A stretch of 64,000 nucleotides of DNA from Streptomyces pluripotens (GTDB lineage Bacteria > Actinomycetota > Actinomycetes > Streptomycetales > Streptomycetaceae). Numbering within the stretch: position 1 is the first letter of the stretch; each line of letters opens with the position of its first letter. Below the pieces are notes generated by a model. The model saw only the letters and a list, made by a program, of their open reading frames with translations. It had not been told where the DNA came from and searched no databases. The DNA lies in NCBI RefSeq assembly GCF_000802245.2, contig NZ_CP021080.1:3968001-4032000 (forward strand). The letters are read 5' to 3'. Of the stretch, positions 25,210 through 33,772 are shown one piece after another. A program made the translations under genes and the position numbers.

Positions 25210-25228
25210 CTCCTACTAGTTGTAGGAG
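25210..25228. promoter_or_regulatory. BlaI-type operator 1
   Basis: CTCCTAC-TAGTT-GTAGGAG, a 7-bp-arm palindrome with CTAC-N5-GTAG core, 45 bp upstream of the first base of blaI and in the divergent promoter region. Confidence 0.7.
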
Positions 25229-25257
25229 GTATGCTCCGGGCTTCGAAACGCGAACTA

Positions 25258-25270
25258 CTACATCTTGTAG
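25258..25270. promoter_or_regulatory. BlaI-type operator 2
   Basis: CTACATCTTGTAG, the same CTAC-N5-GTAG core, centred about 45 bp from operator 1 and 36 bp before the glycosyltransferase start. Confidence 0.7.
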
Positions 25271-25306
25271 AGTTCCCAGCTCTCCCGACGCGCGGAGGAC
25301 CGACCC

Positions 25307-26692
25307 ATGCCCCACGCCGGACGCACCCTTCCCAGGACGGTGCCCGCAGGTGCCGTGCCACGTCCGAGAGGTGAAGCGACACCCTCGGGCCGGATCGCGA
25401 TCATTTCCGCGAGCATCGGCGCGGGGCACGACGGCGCCGCCGGCGAACTCGCCCGCCGCCTGACCGCGGACGGCTTCACCGTCGACCGGCATGATCTGCT
25501 GGACCTGCTGCCCGCCCGACTCGGCCGAGGCGTCCAGGACGGGTACCACCGGATGCTGGTCCGCGCTCCTTGGCTCTACCAGCGGATCTACGCCAGCACC
25601 GAGCGCGCCCGAGGCGGTGGCCCGGCAGCGCGGGCACTGCTGCGCTCCGCCGAGGACCGGGTGCTGCGCGCCCTCGCCCCGGGAACCGGCGCGGTCGTCT
25701 CCACCTATCCCGGAGCCAGCCGAGTACTGGGAAACCTGCGCCTGTCCGGACGGCTGGCCGTGCCGGTCCTCACCTACCTGACCGACTTCTCCGTGCACCC
25801 GCTGTGGGTGGCGGACGGCGTTGACGTCCACCTCGCGGCCCACGCCGTGCCCGCCGCCCAGGCGCGGGCCGTCGGCGCCCGGGATGTGCGAGTCTGCGGA
25901 CCGGTCACCGGCCCGCGGTTCACGCCCTGCGCCGGACGGGAACGCGATCGCGCGCGGGCCAGGTTCGGGCTGCCGCCGCGCAGTCCGCTCGCCCTGTTGG
26001 TCGCCGGCTCCTGGGGCGTTGGACCGGTCCGGAAGGTGGCCCGGGAAGTGCGTGAGTGCGGCGCCGCCGTGCCGGTCGTCGTCTGCGGCCGCAACGAGGC
26101 CCTGGCCGAACAGTTGCGCGCGGACGGCATCGAGCACACGTACGGCTGGGTGGACGACATGCCCGGCCTGATGCACGCCGCCGACGTACTGGTCCAGAAC
26201 GCCGGCGGACTCACCTCCTTGGAGGCGTTCGCCGCGGGCCTGCCGGTCGCCAGCTACCGCTGCATACCCGGCCACGGCCTGACCAACGCCGCTGCCCTGG
26301 ACGAAGCCGGGGCGGCGGTGTGGATCCGCGATCCTGCCGACCTGAAGGCCGCGCTGCACGACCTGATCGAGGGCCCGCGCGGGCCACGCCAGCGTGCGAC
26401 GGGCCTCGCCCTGTTCGCCGGGGCACCAGGTGGAGGCCCGGCGGCCGAGATAGCCCGCGTGCACCACTCGGGGCTGCAGCCCAGCCCAGGGCCCGAGGCG
26501 CGCCGACGCCCCACGCCCCGCCGGCTCGGCACCACGGTCGCGATCGCATGCGCTGTATGGGCGTGCGCCGTCGGCATCGGAATCGCGACGACGTACGACG
26601 GCCCGGGGCTGGCGCACGCCATCGGCCACGGCCTCGACCTGGACGACCACGCCCCGCATCACGCCCCCCGGACGGAAGGCCGCCACTCATGA
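25307..26692 (+). CDS. Glycosyltransferase of the MGDG synthase/MurG-like (GT28) type
   Basis: A 461-residue enzyme expected to transfer a sugar from a nucleotide sugar to a lipid or envelope acceptor. The N-terminal MGDG_synth motif IISASIGAGHDGAAGELARR is followed by VSTYPGASRVLGNL and TYLTDFSVHPLWVADG. The C-terminal GT-B domain carries VVVCGRNEALAEQLRADG, HTYGWVDDMPGLMHAADVLV and QNAGGLTSLEAFAAGLPVAS. Unusually, a tail of about 90 residues ends in one membrane helix (VAIACAVWACAVGIGIA) and a His-rich end. ATG 25307 has GCGGAGGA upstream. Its TGA overlaps the deacetylase ATG. Acceptor unknown; with the deacetylase and the BlaI control, modification of a cell-wall or membrane glycan under envelope stress is plausible. 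Confidence 0.85.
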   Translation: MPHAGRTLPRTVPAGAVPRPRGEATPSGRIAIISASIGAGHDGAAGELARRLTADGFTVDRHDLLDLLPARLGRGVQDGYHRMLVRAPWLYQRIYASTERARGGGPAARALLRSAEDRVLRALAPGTGAVVSTYPGASRVLGNLRLSGRLAVPVLTYLTDFSVHPLWVADGVDVHLAAHAVPAAQARAVGARDVRVCGPVTGPRFTPCAGRERDRARARFGLPPRSPLALLVAGSWGVGPVRKVAREVRECGAAVPVVVCGRNEALAEQLRADGIEHTYGWVDDMPGLMHAADVLVQNAGGLTSLEAFAAGLPVASYRCIPGHGLTNAAALDEAGAAVWIRDPADLKAALHDLIEGPRGPRQRATGLALFAGAPGGGPAAEIARVHHSGLQPSPGPEARRRPTPRRLGTTVAIACAVWACAVGIGIATTYDGPGLAHAIGHGLDLDDHAPHHAPRTEGRHS

Positions 26693-27498
26693 CCCTCGCC
26701 GGCCCCCTCCGCACGGCCGCACTGGCCGCCCTGCCCGCACTCGCCGCCGCCCATGCCGCACCGGTGGTCTCCACCTTCGGACCGCTGCGCAACCGCCTCA
26801 TGCCCCACCTTGCGGGCCGAGGCCGTCCGGACCACGTCGCTCTGACCTTCGACGACGGACCGGACCCTCGCTCCACTCCGCTCTTCCTGCGGCTGCTCGC
26901 CGAGCGCGGGGTGCGTGCCACCTTCTTCCTGCTGGGCGGGCAGGCGCACAGCTCGCCCGGCCTGGTCCGAGAGATCGCCAGCGCGGGTCACGAGATCGGT
27001 GTCCACGGCTGGCTGCACCGCCCGCTGCTGCTGCGCGGCCCCCGCGCCACCCACGACGACCTGGCCCGTGCCCGCGACACCGTCGCCAGGATCACCGGGC
27101 GCCAGCCCAGGTTGTTCCGGCCGCCCTACGGCGTCATGTCGACCGCGGCCCACCTCGCGGCCCGGCGGCTCGGCCTCACTCCGGTGTTGTGGACCTGCTG
27201 GGGGGAGGACTGGACGGCCCGGGCCACCCCGGAGTCCGTCCACCGCACGGTCGCGCGCGATCTGGACGGCGGCGGAACCATCCTGCTCCACGACTCCGAC
27301 TGCACCTCGGCCCCGGGCGCCTGGCAGTCGGCCCTGGGCGCCCTGCCTCGCATCCTCGACACCTGCGCGGAACGCGGCTTTGAGGTCGGCCGGCTGCGTG
27401 ACCACGGGTGGCCTTCACTCGAAAGGGCGCCCTCCGCTGCGGCACTCGGCGCGGCCACCGATGGCCTGGAGCTCAGTGGACCGTCTACTTTTGTGTAG
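26689..27498 (+). CDS. Polysaccharide deacetylase (CE4 family)
   Basis: A 269-residue exported or membrane-anchored deacetylase. It begins with a hydrophobic N-terminus (TAALAALPALAAAHA). NodB motifs: HVALTFDDGPDPRST (catalytic Asp and metal Asp), GHEIGVHGWLHRPLLL (metal His; the usual second His position reads W-LHRP), LFRPPYG and ILLHDSD. It would remove N-acetyl groups from a glycan such as peptidoglycan or a polysaccharide. ATG 26689 overlaps the glycosyltransferase stop (ATGA), so the two are co-translated. A CTAC-N6-GTAG sequence covers its last codons (27485-27498). Confidence 0.88.
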   Translation: MTLAGPLRTAALAALPALAAAHAAPVVSTFGPLRNRLMPHLAGRGRPDHVALTFDDGPDPRSTPLFLRLLAERGVRATFFLLGGQAHSSPGLVREIASAGHEIGVHGWLHRPLLLRGPRATHDDLARARDTVARITGRQPRLFRPPYGVMSTAAHLAARRLGLTPVLWTCWGEDWTARATPESVHRTVARDLDGGGTILLHDSDCTSAPGAWQSALGALPRILDTCAERGFEVGRLRDHGWPSLERAPSAAALGAATDGLELSGPSTFV

Positions 27499-27763
27499 TC
27501 AATCGTTTCCGTCCGTCCGCCCAGGCCCGTCTCCGTCGTCGGGAAAGGCTCCAGCATGCCCCCACCGCCGCACACGGCCGCGCCGCCGGCCGTTCCGCCC
27601 TTGAAGGTGAAGGGGCATCCACCGACGACTCCGCCCTGCACGGCCCTGCGGCACCGAGCACGCCGCTCGTCCCGCGGGAGCACCACGAACATGATCATTT
27701 ACGTGCCCTTGCACATACCGGCGTTCCTTCCCGCCTCTGCCCGTGTGACGGAAGAAGGACGCT

Positions 27764-28864
27764 TTGGCCCCTCGAACCACCTCCCAGCCGCCCACCTCCC
27801 AGCCGCCTGTTGACCGGGCCGCCAACTGGTTGCGACGTCGGCTCGGCCGCGCGGTCGTCCTGTCCTACGCTGCCGCGCTGTTCTTGCCGGGCCCCGGACT
27901 GTGGCTGCGCCGGACCCACTCGCTCTCCCTCGGCGGCACGTTCCACCTGCCCCTGTCCACCGCACCCCTGCTGCTCTCCCTGGTGCTCTTCTCGGCCGGG
28001 CTCCAGGTGCCCGTACATGCGCTGGGCGGCCTGCTGCGACGCCCGATCGCCCTGCTGGCCGGCCTCGCGCTGCACTTGACGATCCCGCTGCTGGCCATTC
28101 CAGTCGTCGCGTTCCTGCTGCGCGAGACTCCCGACTCCGATGGCGGCAGCGGACTGGTCACCGCGATGATCCTGATCGTGGCGATGCCCGTCGCCGCCGG
28201 GGCCACCGTGTGGACCGGCAAGGGCGACGGCGACCAGCCGACCATGGTGGGGCTCGTCCTCGCTTCCACCCTGCTCAGCCCCCTCACCATCCCCTTGGTC
28301 ATCAGGGCCCTGATGCCGCTCCTCAGCGACGACTACGCGGACACCCTCACCCGGACCGTGCACGCCACCCACGGCGGATTCGCCCTCCTGGGCGTGGTCC
28401 TGCCGTGCGCGGCGGGCATCCTGTGCCGCCTGGCGCTGTCCGTGCCGCGGCTCAGCCGGCTGCTCGGCACCGTCGTACCCGTCGCCCTGTACGGCTCGCT
28501 CGTCCTGACCTACGTCAACGCCAGCGGCGCCTTCGGCTCCTTCCTGGCTCGGCCACGCCCGTTGCTGTTCGCCGCCGCACTGGCCGTGGCAACCCTGGTC
28601 TGCCTGCTGTCCTTCGCGGCCGGCCGCTGCGCCGGCCGCCTGCTGAGACTGGACGCCCCTGCCGCGTCGTCCCTCACGCTGGCCTGCGGCATGAACAACA
28701 GCAGCGCGAGCGCGGTCCTGATCACGACCACGCTGCCCGACAAACCGCACCTGCTCCTGCCGGTCCTCGCCTACGGACTGCTGCAGAAGACGGCCGCCAG
28801 CAGGGTGGTGCGCGGACGGCGGTCACCTGCCCCCCGTGCGTACCCATCGGCTCCCGCGTCCTGA
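27764..28864 (+). CDS. Bile acid:sodium symporter (BASS/SBF-like) family membrane protein
   Basis: A 366-residue integral membrane protein with about nine to ten hydrophobic segments, e.g. APLLLSLVLFSAGLQVPVHA, LAGLALHLTIPLLAIPVVAF, VTAMILIVAMPVAAGATVWT, TMVGLVLASTLLSPLTIPLV and a late conserved turn LACGMNNSSASAVLITTTLP. The last is the crossover region typical of BASS/SBF transporters, which use a sodium gradient to move organic anions. The substrate cannot be inferred. The proposed start is TTG 27764 (GAAGAAGGA upstream). It is separated from the deacetylase by 265 bp in which I see no gene. Confidence 0.78.
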   Translation: MAPRTTSQPPTSQPPVDRAANWLRRRLGRAVVLSYAAALFLPGPGLWLRRTHSLSLGGTFHLPLSTAPLLLSLVLFSAGLQVPVHALGGLLRRPIALLAGLALHLTIPLLAIPVVAFLLRETPDSDGGSGLVTAMILIVAMPVAAGATVWTGKGDGDQPTMVGLVLASTLLSPLTIPLVIRALMPLLSDDYADTLTRTVHATHGGFALLGVVLPCAAGILCRLALSVPRLSRLLGTVVPVALYGSLVLTYVNASGAFGSFLARPRPLLFAAALAVATLVCLLSFAAGRCAGRLLRLDAPAASSLTLACGMNNSSASAVLITTTLPDKPHLLLPVLAYGLLQKTAASRVVRGRRSPAPRAYPSAPAS

Positions 28865-29033
28865 CCGGCGTCAAGGGCGTCCCTGACCGGCGTCAAGGCT
28901 GCTCCTACCGGTGCCAGAGGGCCGCTGCGCGGGCTCACAGCCGCTCCGAGCACACGGCACCGGGTCGTAGACGGCACCCGGTCGTAGTACCCCGGTACCA
29001 CCTGCTCCCCACTGTTCAGTCCCCGGTACCACC
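28861..29033 (+). promoter_or_regulatory. Promoter region with three pairs of direct repeats before the ABC/two-component operon
   Basis: CTGACCGGCGTCAAGG occurs at 28861-28876 and 28883-28898. ACGGCAC(C/C)(G/C)GGTCGTAG occurs at 28954-28970 and 28971-28987 with one mismatch. CCCCGGTACCACC occurs at 28990-29002 and 29021-29033, exactly 31 bp apart (three helical turns). The last pair is the best operator candidate for the LuxR-type response regulator encoded downstream. Confidence 0.5.
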
Positions 29034-29107
29034 GGATTTGGAAGACGCGGACCTAGCGTGGTCAAGGAGGCGTCGGGCGTTTCGGGCGCCGGAGTCCGAA
29101 AGAGAGA

Positions 29108-30052
29108 ATGCGAATGATCGAGGCACAGCGGCTCACCAAGAGGTACGGGGAGAAGACAGCCGTCGACGGTCTGGACTTCACCGTGAAGCCGGGCACGGTG
29201 ACCGGCTTCCTGGGGCCCAACGGTGCGGGCAAGTCCACGACGATGCGCATGATCGTCGGGCTGGACGCGCCGACGAGCGGTTCCGTCACGGTGAACGGCC
29301 AGCGTTACGCCCGTCACCAGGCACCGCTGCAGGAGGTCGGGGCGCTCCTGGAGGCGAAGTCCATCCATCCGGGCCGCTCGGCCTACAACCACCTCCGTGC
29401 CCTTGCGCTCACCCACGGCATTCCGCGCCGCCGGGTCGACGAGGTCGTCGAACTCGCCGGGCTCAGCAGCGTCGCGAAGAAGCGGGCCGGCGCCTTCTCC
29501 CTCGGCATGGGGCAGCGGCTCGGCATCGCGGCGGCCCTGCTCGGCGATCCGCAGACGGTGATGCTGGATGAACCCGTCAACGGACTGGACCCCGAGGGCG
29601 TCCTTTGGATCCGGAACCTGCTCACCTCCCTCGCGTCCGAGGGACGGACGGTGTTCGTCTCCTCGCACCTGATGAGCGAGGTGTCACTGGTCGCGGACCA
29701 CCTGATCATCGTCGGGCGTGGCCGGCTGCTGGCCGACACGACCGTGCAGGACCTGGTCCGCGAGGCGGGTGGCGACACCGTGCAGGTCGCGACGGACGAC
29801 CCCGCGCGGCTGCGGGACGTACTGGCCGGACCGGACGTGGAGATCACCGGACGCATCGGCTCGGAGGAGCTGCAGGTGTCCGGGCTGTCCGCCCGCGAGA
29901 TCGGGCTGAAGGCGGCCGAGCACGGGATCCCCCTGTTCGAGCTGACTACGAAGGCGGTGTCGCTGGAGGAGGCATTCATGGAACTGACCAGGGACGCCGT
30001 GGAGTACCACGGTTCCACGACCGGCACCGAGACCTCTGGGAGCGCGGCATGA
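29108..30052 (+). CDS. ABC transporter ATP-binding protein
   Basis: A 314-residue cytoplasmic ATPase of a drug- or lipid-export type transporter. Walker A GPNGAGKST (about 36-44), signature FSLGMGQRLGIAAALL, Walker B TVMLDEPVNGLDPEG and the H-loop SSHLMSEV are complete. A 90-residue C-terminal extension contains the usual LEEAFMELT segment of the BcrA/DrrA-like branch. The start is ATG 29108 or the in-frame ATG 29114. Its TGA overlaps the permease ATG. It is the first gene of a four-gene operon whose repeat-rich promoter lies just upstream. Confidence 0.93.
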   Translation: MRMIEAQRLTKRYGEKTAVDGLDFTVKPGTVTGFLGPNGAGKSTTMRMIVGLDAPTSGSVTVNGQRYARHQAPLQEVGALLEAKSIHPGRSAYNHLRALALTHGIPRRRVDEVVELAGLSSVAKKRAGAFSLGMGQRLGIAAALLGDPQTVMLDEPVNGLDPEGVLWIRNLLTSLASEGRTVFVSSHLMSEVSLVADHLIIVGRGRLLADTTVQDLVREAGGDTVQVATDDPARLRDVLAGPDVEITGRIGSEELQVSGLSAREIGLKAAEHGIPLFELTTKAVSLEEAFMELTRDAVEYHGSTTGTETSGSAA

Positions 30053-30900
30053 GCACCCTCACGGCAAACCCCGAGACTCCCGAGACCGCCCCGGCCGCGT
30101 CGGCCCGGCCCACCTACCGGGTGACCGGGCGGCGGGTGCTGTCCTCGGAGTGGGCCAAGCTCTGGTCCCTGCGCTCCACCTGGATCACCCTCGGCCTGGG
30201 CCTGCTGTTCCTCATCGCCTTCGGCGTCATCGCCGCGAGCCACTACAAGTCCAATCTCGACTCCGGCCGCCACATGCGCGGTGACTTCGCCACCGCGACG
30301 GCGGTGAGCCTGTCCCTCTTCGGCACGAACTTCGCGCAGTTGGCCCTCGGCGTGCTCGGCGTACTGGTCACGGCGGGCGAGTACTCCACCGGCATGATCC
30401 GCTCGACGCTGGCCGCGGTGCCGCGCCGGCTGCCCGTGCTGTGGTCCAAGGCGGCGGTGTACGGGCTGGTCGCGCTGGTGGTCGGGACCGTCGGCGCGTT
30501 CGTCGCCTTCCTCATCGGCAGCCAGATCGTCTCCGGCACGCCCGCTGCCATGGGCCTCGGTCACGCCGGCGTCGCCCGCAGCCTGCTGGGCGCGGGGCTC
30601 TACCTGGGCCTGGTCGGTGTGATCGGCGCCGCTCTGGGTGCGCTGCTGCGGTCGGTGGCCGGTGGCATCTCGGTGCTCGTGGCCGCCCTCATGCTCGTAC
30701 CGGGGCTGGTCTCCCTGCTGCCCAGCTCGTGGCAGGGGAACATCGACCCCTACCTACCGAGCCACGCGGGTGAGTCGATCTTCGCCCTCACGCACGACTC
30801 GACCACCCTGTCGCCCGGTGCGGGGCTGCTGGTCTTCCTCGGCTGGACGGTGCTGGCGCTGGCCGGGGCGGCGTACCGGCTGGTGCGCAGCGACGTGTGA
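30049..30900 (+). CDS. ABC transporter permease (ABC-2 type)
   Basis: A 283-residue membrane protein with six hydrophobic spans, e.g. WITLGLGLLFLIAFGVIAAS, LALGVLGVLVTAGEYSTGMI (with the conserved EYSTGMIRSTL turn), ALVVGTVGAFVAFLIGSQIV, YLGLVGVIGAALGALL, GISVLVAALMLVPGLVSLLP and LLVFLGWTVLALAGAAY. It pairs with the preceding ATPase. The ATG overlaps the ATPase stop and the stop overlaps the kinase GTG, so the subunits are produced together. Substrate unknown; antibiotic or peptide export or resistance is common for such pairs. Confidence 0.9.
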   Translation: MSTLTANPETPETAPAASARPTYRVTGRRVLSSEWAKLWSLRSTWITLGLGLLFLIAFGVIAASHYKSNLDSGRHMRGDFATATAVSLSLFGTNFAQLALGVLGVLVTAGEYSTGMIRSTLAAVPRRLPVLWSKAAVYGLVALVVGTVGAFVAFLIGSQIVSGTPAAMGLGHAGVARSLLGAGLYLGLVGVIGAALGALLRSVAGGISVLVAALMLVPGLVSLLPSSWQGNIDPYLPSHAGESIFALTHDSTTLSPGAGLLVFLGWTVLALAGAAYRLVRSDV

Positions 30901-32246
30901 GCGGCAGTCACCCGCATCATGGGTCGGTGACCTCCGTGACCACCGTGACCCCCGAAGACCTCAGCGCCATGGGGCCGCTGGTCGCCCGGCTCGGCCGGGC
31001 CGGCCAGCGGCTTAGGCACGCCGACCAGGCCCGTCCGTGGGTACTGGACACCGCAGTGGTGGCCCTGGTCTTCCTGATGTTCTGCATGCCGGACTTGCTG
31101 CACGCGGTCGGCGCGATCGGTGGGGACGGCGACGGCAATGGCCCGCGCCGCTTCCGCCTGGCCCACACCCGGCTGCCGGTGGCAGGCATGCTTGCCCTGC
31201 AAGCGGGGCTGGTGCTGCCGCTGCTGTGGCGACGCCGGGCACCCGCCGTCGCCTTCGGTGCCATCACGGCCGTGTTCGTCCTCCAGTGGTCGCTCGGCGC
31301 CGCGCTCCGTGCGGACGTCGCCCTCTTCGTCGCCCTGTACAGCCTGGCCCTGCACGGGCGGCTGCGGCAGCTGCCGTGGGCCTGTGCGGCCATGGCGGGC
31401 GCGCTGGGCCTGGTCGCGGCGCAGGTTTCGGCGGCGGTGCCGGTGTGGGACGCGCTCTTCTTCCTGCTCAGTACGGCAACGGCGGCTCTTGCGCTCGGCC
31501 TGATGATCCGCATCCGGCGGGCGCAACTGGCCGGGCTGCGCGATCGCGCAGCCCGGCTGGAGATCGAACGCGACCAGCGGGGCAGGCTCGCCGTCGCGGC
31601 CGAGCGGGCGCGGGTGGCCCGCGAGATGCACGACATCGTCGGCCACAACCTGTCCGTCATCATCACACTCGCCGACGCGGGCGCCTATGCCACTGCCGCC
31701 TCCCCGGAGCGGGGGAAGGAAGCCCTGCACCTCATCGGTGACACCGGTCGCCAGGCTCTGAGTGAACTGCGGCGGGTGCTCGGGGTACTGCGTGCGGCGG
31801 ACGGTCCGCGGACCGAGCCGGAACTGAGCCCGCAGCCCGGTCTCACGGACATCGACGCGCTGTGCGAGGGGGTACGGTCCGCCGGCCTGGAGGTCGTCTA
31901 CCGAACCGCCGGAGACATCGACGCCCTCGACAGCGGGGTGCAGCTGACGGTCTACCGCATCGTGCAGGAGGCCCTGACGAACACCCTCAAACACGCCGGC
32001 GCCGGCACCCGCGCGAACCTGGCGATCGTCGTGGAGGACACTCGGTTGACGGTCACCGTCGAGGACTTCGGCCCGCCCGCCCCGGTTGGCCGACCCCGCA
32101 CGGCGAACGAGGAAGGACACGGCCTGGTGGGCATGCGAGAACGGGCGGCGCTCTACGGAGGGCACATCAGCGCTGGCCCGGCCGGCGCCGGCTGGACGGT
32201 GCGGGTCGCACTCGACCTCGCTCCCCGGGGCGGTGCTGCTCGGTGA
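30897..32246 (+). CDS. Sensor histidine kinase (HisKA_3 family)
   Basis: A 449-residue kinase with four to five N-terminal membrane helices (e.g. VVALVFLMFCMPDLL, VALFVALYSLALHG, ALFFLLSTATAALALGLMI) and almost no extracytoplasmic loop. A linker coiled coil follows, then the dimerisation/phosphoacceptor segment AREMHDIVGHNLSVI with His245. The HATPase domain holds VQEALTNTLKHAGAG (N box) and GHGLVGMRERAALYGG (G box). GTG 30897 overlaps the permease stop. Intramembrane-sensing kinases beside ABC exporters typically sense envelope-active compounds, with the exporter involved in signalling; that is inference here. Confidence 0.93.
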   Translation: MSGSHPHHGSVTSVTTVTPEDLSAMGPLVARLGRAGQRLRHADQARPWVLDTAVVALVFLMFCMPDLLHAVGAIGGDGDGNGPRRFRLAHTRLPVAGMLALQAGLVLPLLWRRRAPAVAFGAITAVFVLQWSLGAALRADVALFVALYSLALHGRLRQLPWACAAMAGALGLVAAQVSAAVPVWDALFFLLSTATAALALGLMIRIRRAQLAGLRDRAARLEIERDQRGRLAVAAERARVAREMHDIVGHNLSVIITLADAGAYATAASPERGKEALHLIGDTGRQALSELRRVLGVLRAADGPRTEPELSPQPGLTDIDALCEGVRSAGLEVVYRTAGDIDALDSGVQLTVYRIVQEALTNTLKHAGAGTRANLAIVVEDTRLTVTVEDFGPPAPVGRPRTANEEGHGLVGMRERAALYGGHISAGPAGAGWTVRVALDLAPRGGAAR

Positions 32247-32911
32247 CCACCGTGCTCATCGTGGACGACCAGCCGCTTCAGAGGTACGGCTTCCGCATGC
32301 TCCTCGACTCCGTACCCGAGACGGAGGTGGTCGGCGAGGCCGCGCAGGGAACCGAGGCCGTCCGCAAGGCTGCCGGACTCCGCCCCGACGTCGTCCTCAT
32401 GGACGTACGCATGCCGGGCATGGACGGCATCGAGGCCACCCGCCGCATCGTCGCCGCCGGCGACCGTTCCAGGGTCCTGGTCCTGACCACCTTCGACCTC
32501 GACGAGTACGTCTATGCGGCCCTGCGCGCCGGGGCCAGCGGCTTCCTCCTCAAGGACGCCCGTCCCGAGGAACTCCTCGCGGGTATCCGTGCCGTGGCTG
32601 CCGGCGACGCGGTGATCGCCCCCGCCCTCACCCGTCGCCTGCTGCACGAATTCGCCCGGCTCGTGCCCGCCGACGTCGACGGCTCTGCCGCGGATCCGAG
32701 ACTGGCGTCCCTCACCGACCGCGAACGCCAAATCCTCGTCGCCATCGGCAAGGGCTGGTCCAACGGCGAGATCGCCACCCGCTTCGTGCTGTCGGAATCC
32801 ACGGTGAAGACCCATGTCGGCCGCGTCCTGTCCAAGATCGGAGCACGTGACCGCATCCAGGCGGTGATCTTCGCCTACGACCACGGCCTGGCCCGGCCGC
32901 AGGCGGGTTGA
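32243..32911 (+). CDS. LuxR-type response regulator (NarL family)
   Basis: A 222-residue regulator. The receiver domain (1-120) carries the acidic pocket in VLIVDDQPLQRYG, phosphoacceptor Asp54 in VVLMDVRMPGMDG, and LTTFDLDEYVYAALRAGASG with the conserved Thr and FLLKDA lysine. The GerE/LuxR HTH (about 150-215) reads LTDRERQILVAIGKGWSNGE and LSESTVKTHVGRVLSKIG. GTG 32243 overlaps the kinase stop. It probably controls its own operon through the direct repeats at 28954-29033. Confidence 0.95.
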   Translation: MTTVLIVDDQPLQRYGFRMLLDSVPETEVVGEAAQGTEAVRKAAGLRPDVVLMDVRMPGMDGIEATRRIVAAGDRSRVLVLTTFDLDEYVYAALRAGASGFLLKDARPEELLAGIRAVAAGDAVIAPALTRRLLHEFARLVPADVDGSAADPRLASLTDRERQILVAIGKGWSNGEIATRFVLSESTVKTHVGRVLSKIGARDRIQAVIFAYDHGLARPQAG

Positions 32912-33063
32912 GCCGACCCCGGGGGATCTGGGCGCCGTTCGGCCGGTCGCTGCGGGGCGGCGGCGGGTGCGGCGACCGACGGCGCTGCTCGAAGACCAGG
33001 CCAGGCCCGGGGCGTCGTCACGGGTCCGCCGTGGACCTGCTGTGCCGTACCGGTTCGCCGGGG

Positions 33064-33762
33064 ATGTCGATCCCGCTCCGGACGATACTGGCGTGCGTGA
33101 ATCGGCTCATGCGAATCAACCGGGGCGCGCGCGCTGTGTGGAGGTACATCTGCAGTGCCCCCGGCACGTACGTGTGGCTGTTGGTCCTTTTCGTCACGAC
33201 CGTCGCCCTGCACCACATGTCGCCGCAGTTCGAGCAGCACTTTCTGCGGCAGCGGTCGACCAACATCCACGAGCTGTCGCGCACCCCGGTACGCGTGTTG
33301 GTGGCGAGTGCCATGTGGATCGACGGCGGACACTGGGTGCCGTACGCCTTCCTGTACACGGTGTTCCACGCGCCGGCCGAGCGCTGGCTGGGCACGGCCC
33401 GCTGGCTGGCGGTGTGCGCGCTCGCGCACGTCCTGGCCTCGCTGATCAGCGAACTGGGCCTGTTGCTGGCGATCCAGGACGGCATCGCCCCGCCTTCGGC
33501 GGTCAACACCCTGGACATCGGGGTGAGTTACGCGCTGGCCGGGGTCGTGGCGGTGCTCACCTACCGGATCGCCTCACCCTGGCGGTACGGGTACCTGCTC
33601 GTGGTGCTGGCCAACTTCGGGCTTCCGCTGGCGTCCGGGCCGACCTTCACCGACTTCGGGCACTTTGTCTCCGTGCTGATCGGACTGGCCTGCTATCCGC
33701 TGACCAGAGGGCGCGGAAAAGCATGGAATCCGAAGGAGACACTGGCCGCCCTGAGGGGTTAG
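33064..33762 (+). CDS. Rhomboid-like integral membrane protein
   Basis: A protein of about 232 residues with six membrane segments, e.g. TYVWLLVLFVTTVALHHM, ARWLAVCALAHVLASLISEL, VSYALAGVVAVLTYRIA, YLLVVLANFGLPLASG and HFVSVLIGLACYPLT. A serine in LDIGVSYALAG and a histidine in TDFGHFVSVL sit where rhomboid catalytic residues lie, so an intramembrane protease-like fold is suggested. The canonical GxSG is replaced by GVSY, so activity is uncertain. The start is unclear: ATG 33064 or ATG 33109 are both possible and a TTG-initiated longer frame begins at 32908. Confidence 0.7.
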   Translation: MSIPLRTILACVNRLMRINRGARAVWRYICSAPGTYVWLLVLFVTTVALHHMSPQFEQHFLRQRSTNIHELSRTPVRVLVASAMWIDGGHWVPYAFLYTVFHAPAERWLGTARWLAVCALAHVLASLISELGLLLAIQDGIAPPSAVNTLDIGVSYALAGVVAVLTYRIASPWRYGYLLVVLANFGLPLASGPTFTDFGHFVSVLIGLACYPLTRGRGKAWNPKETLAALRG

Positions 33763-33772
33763 CGTCCCGGCC

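Noticed and set aside
24746..26686. Minus-strand frame of 646 codons covering blaI and the glycosyltransferase
   Set aside because: Only its last 139 codons are a real protein (BlaI). The rest is antisense to a well-supported gene, and a good GTG with ribosome site exists at 25165.
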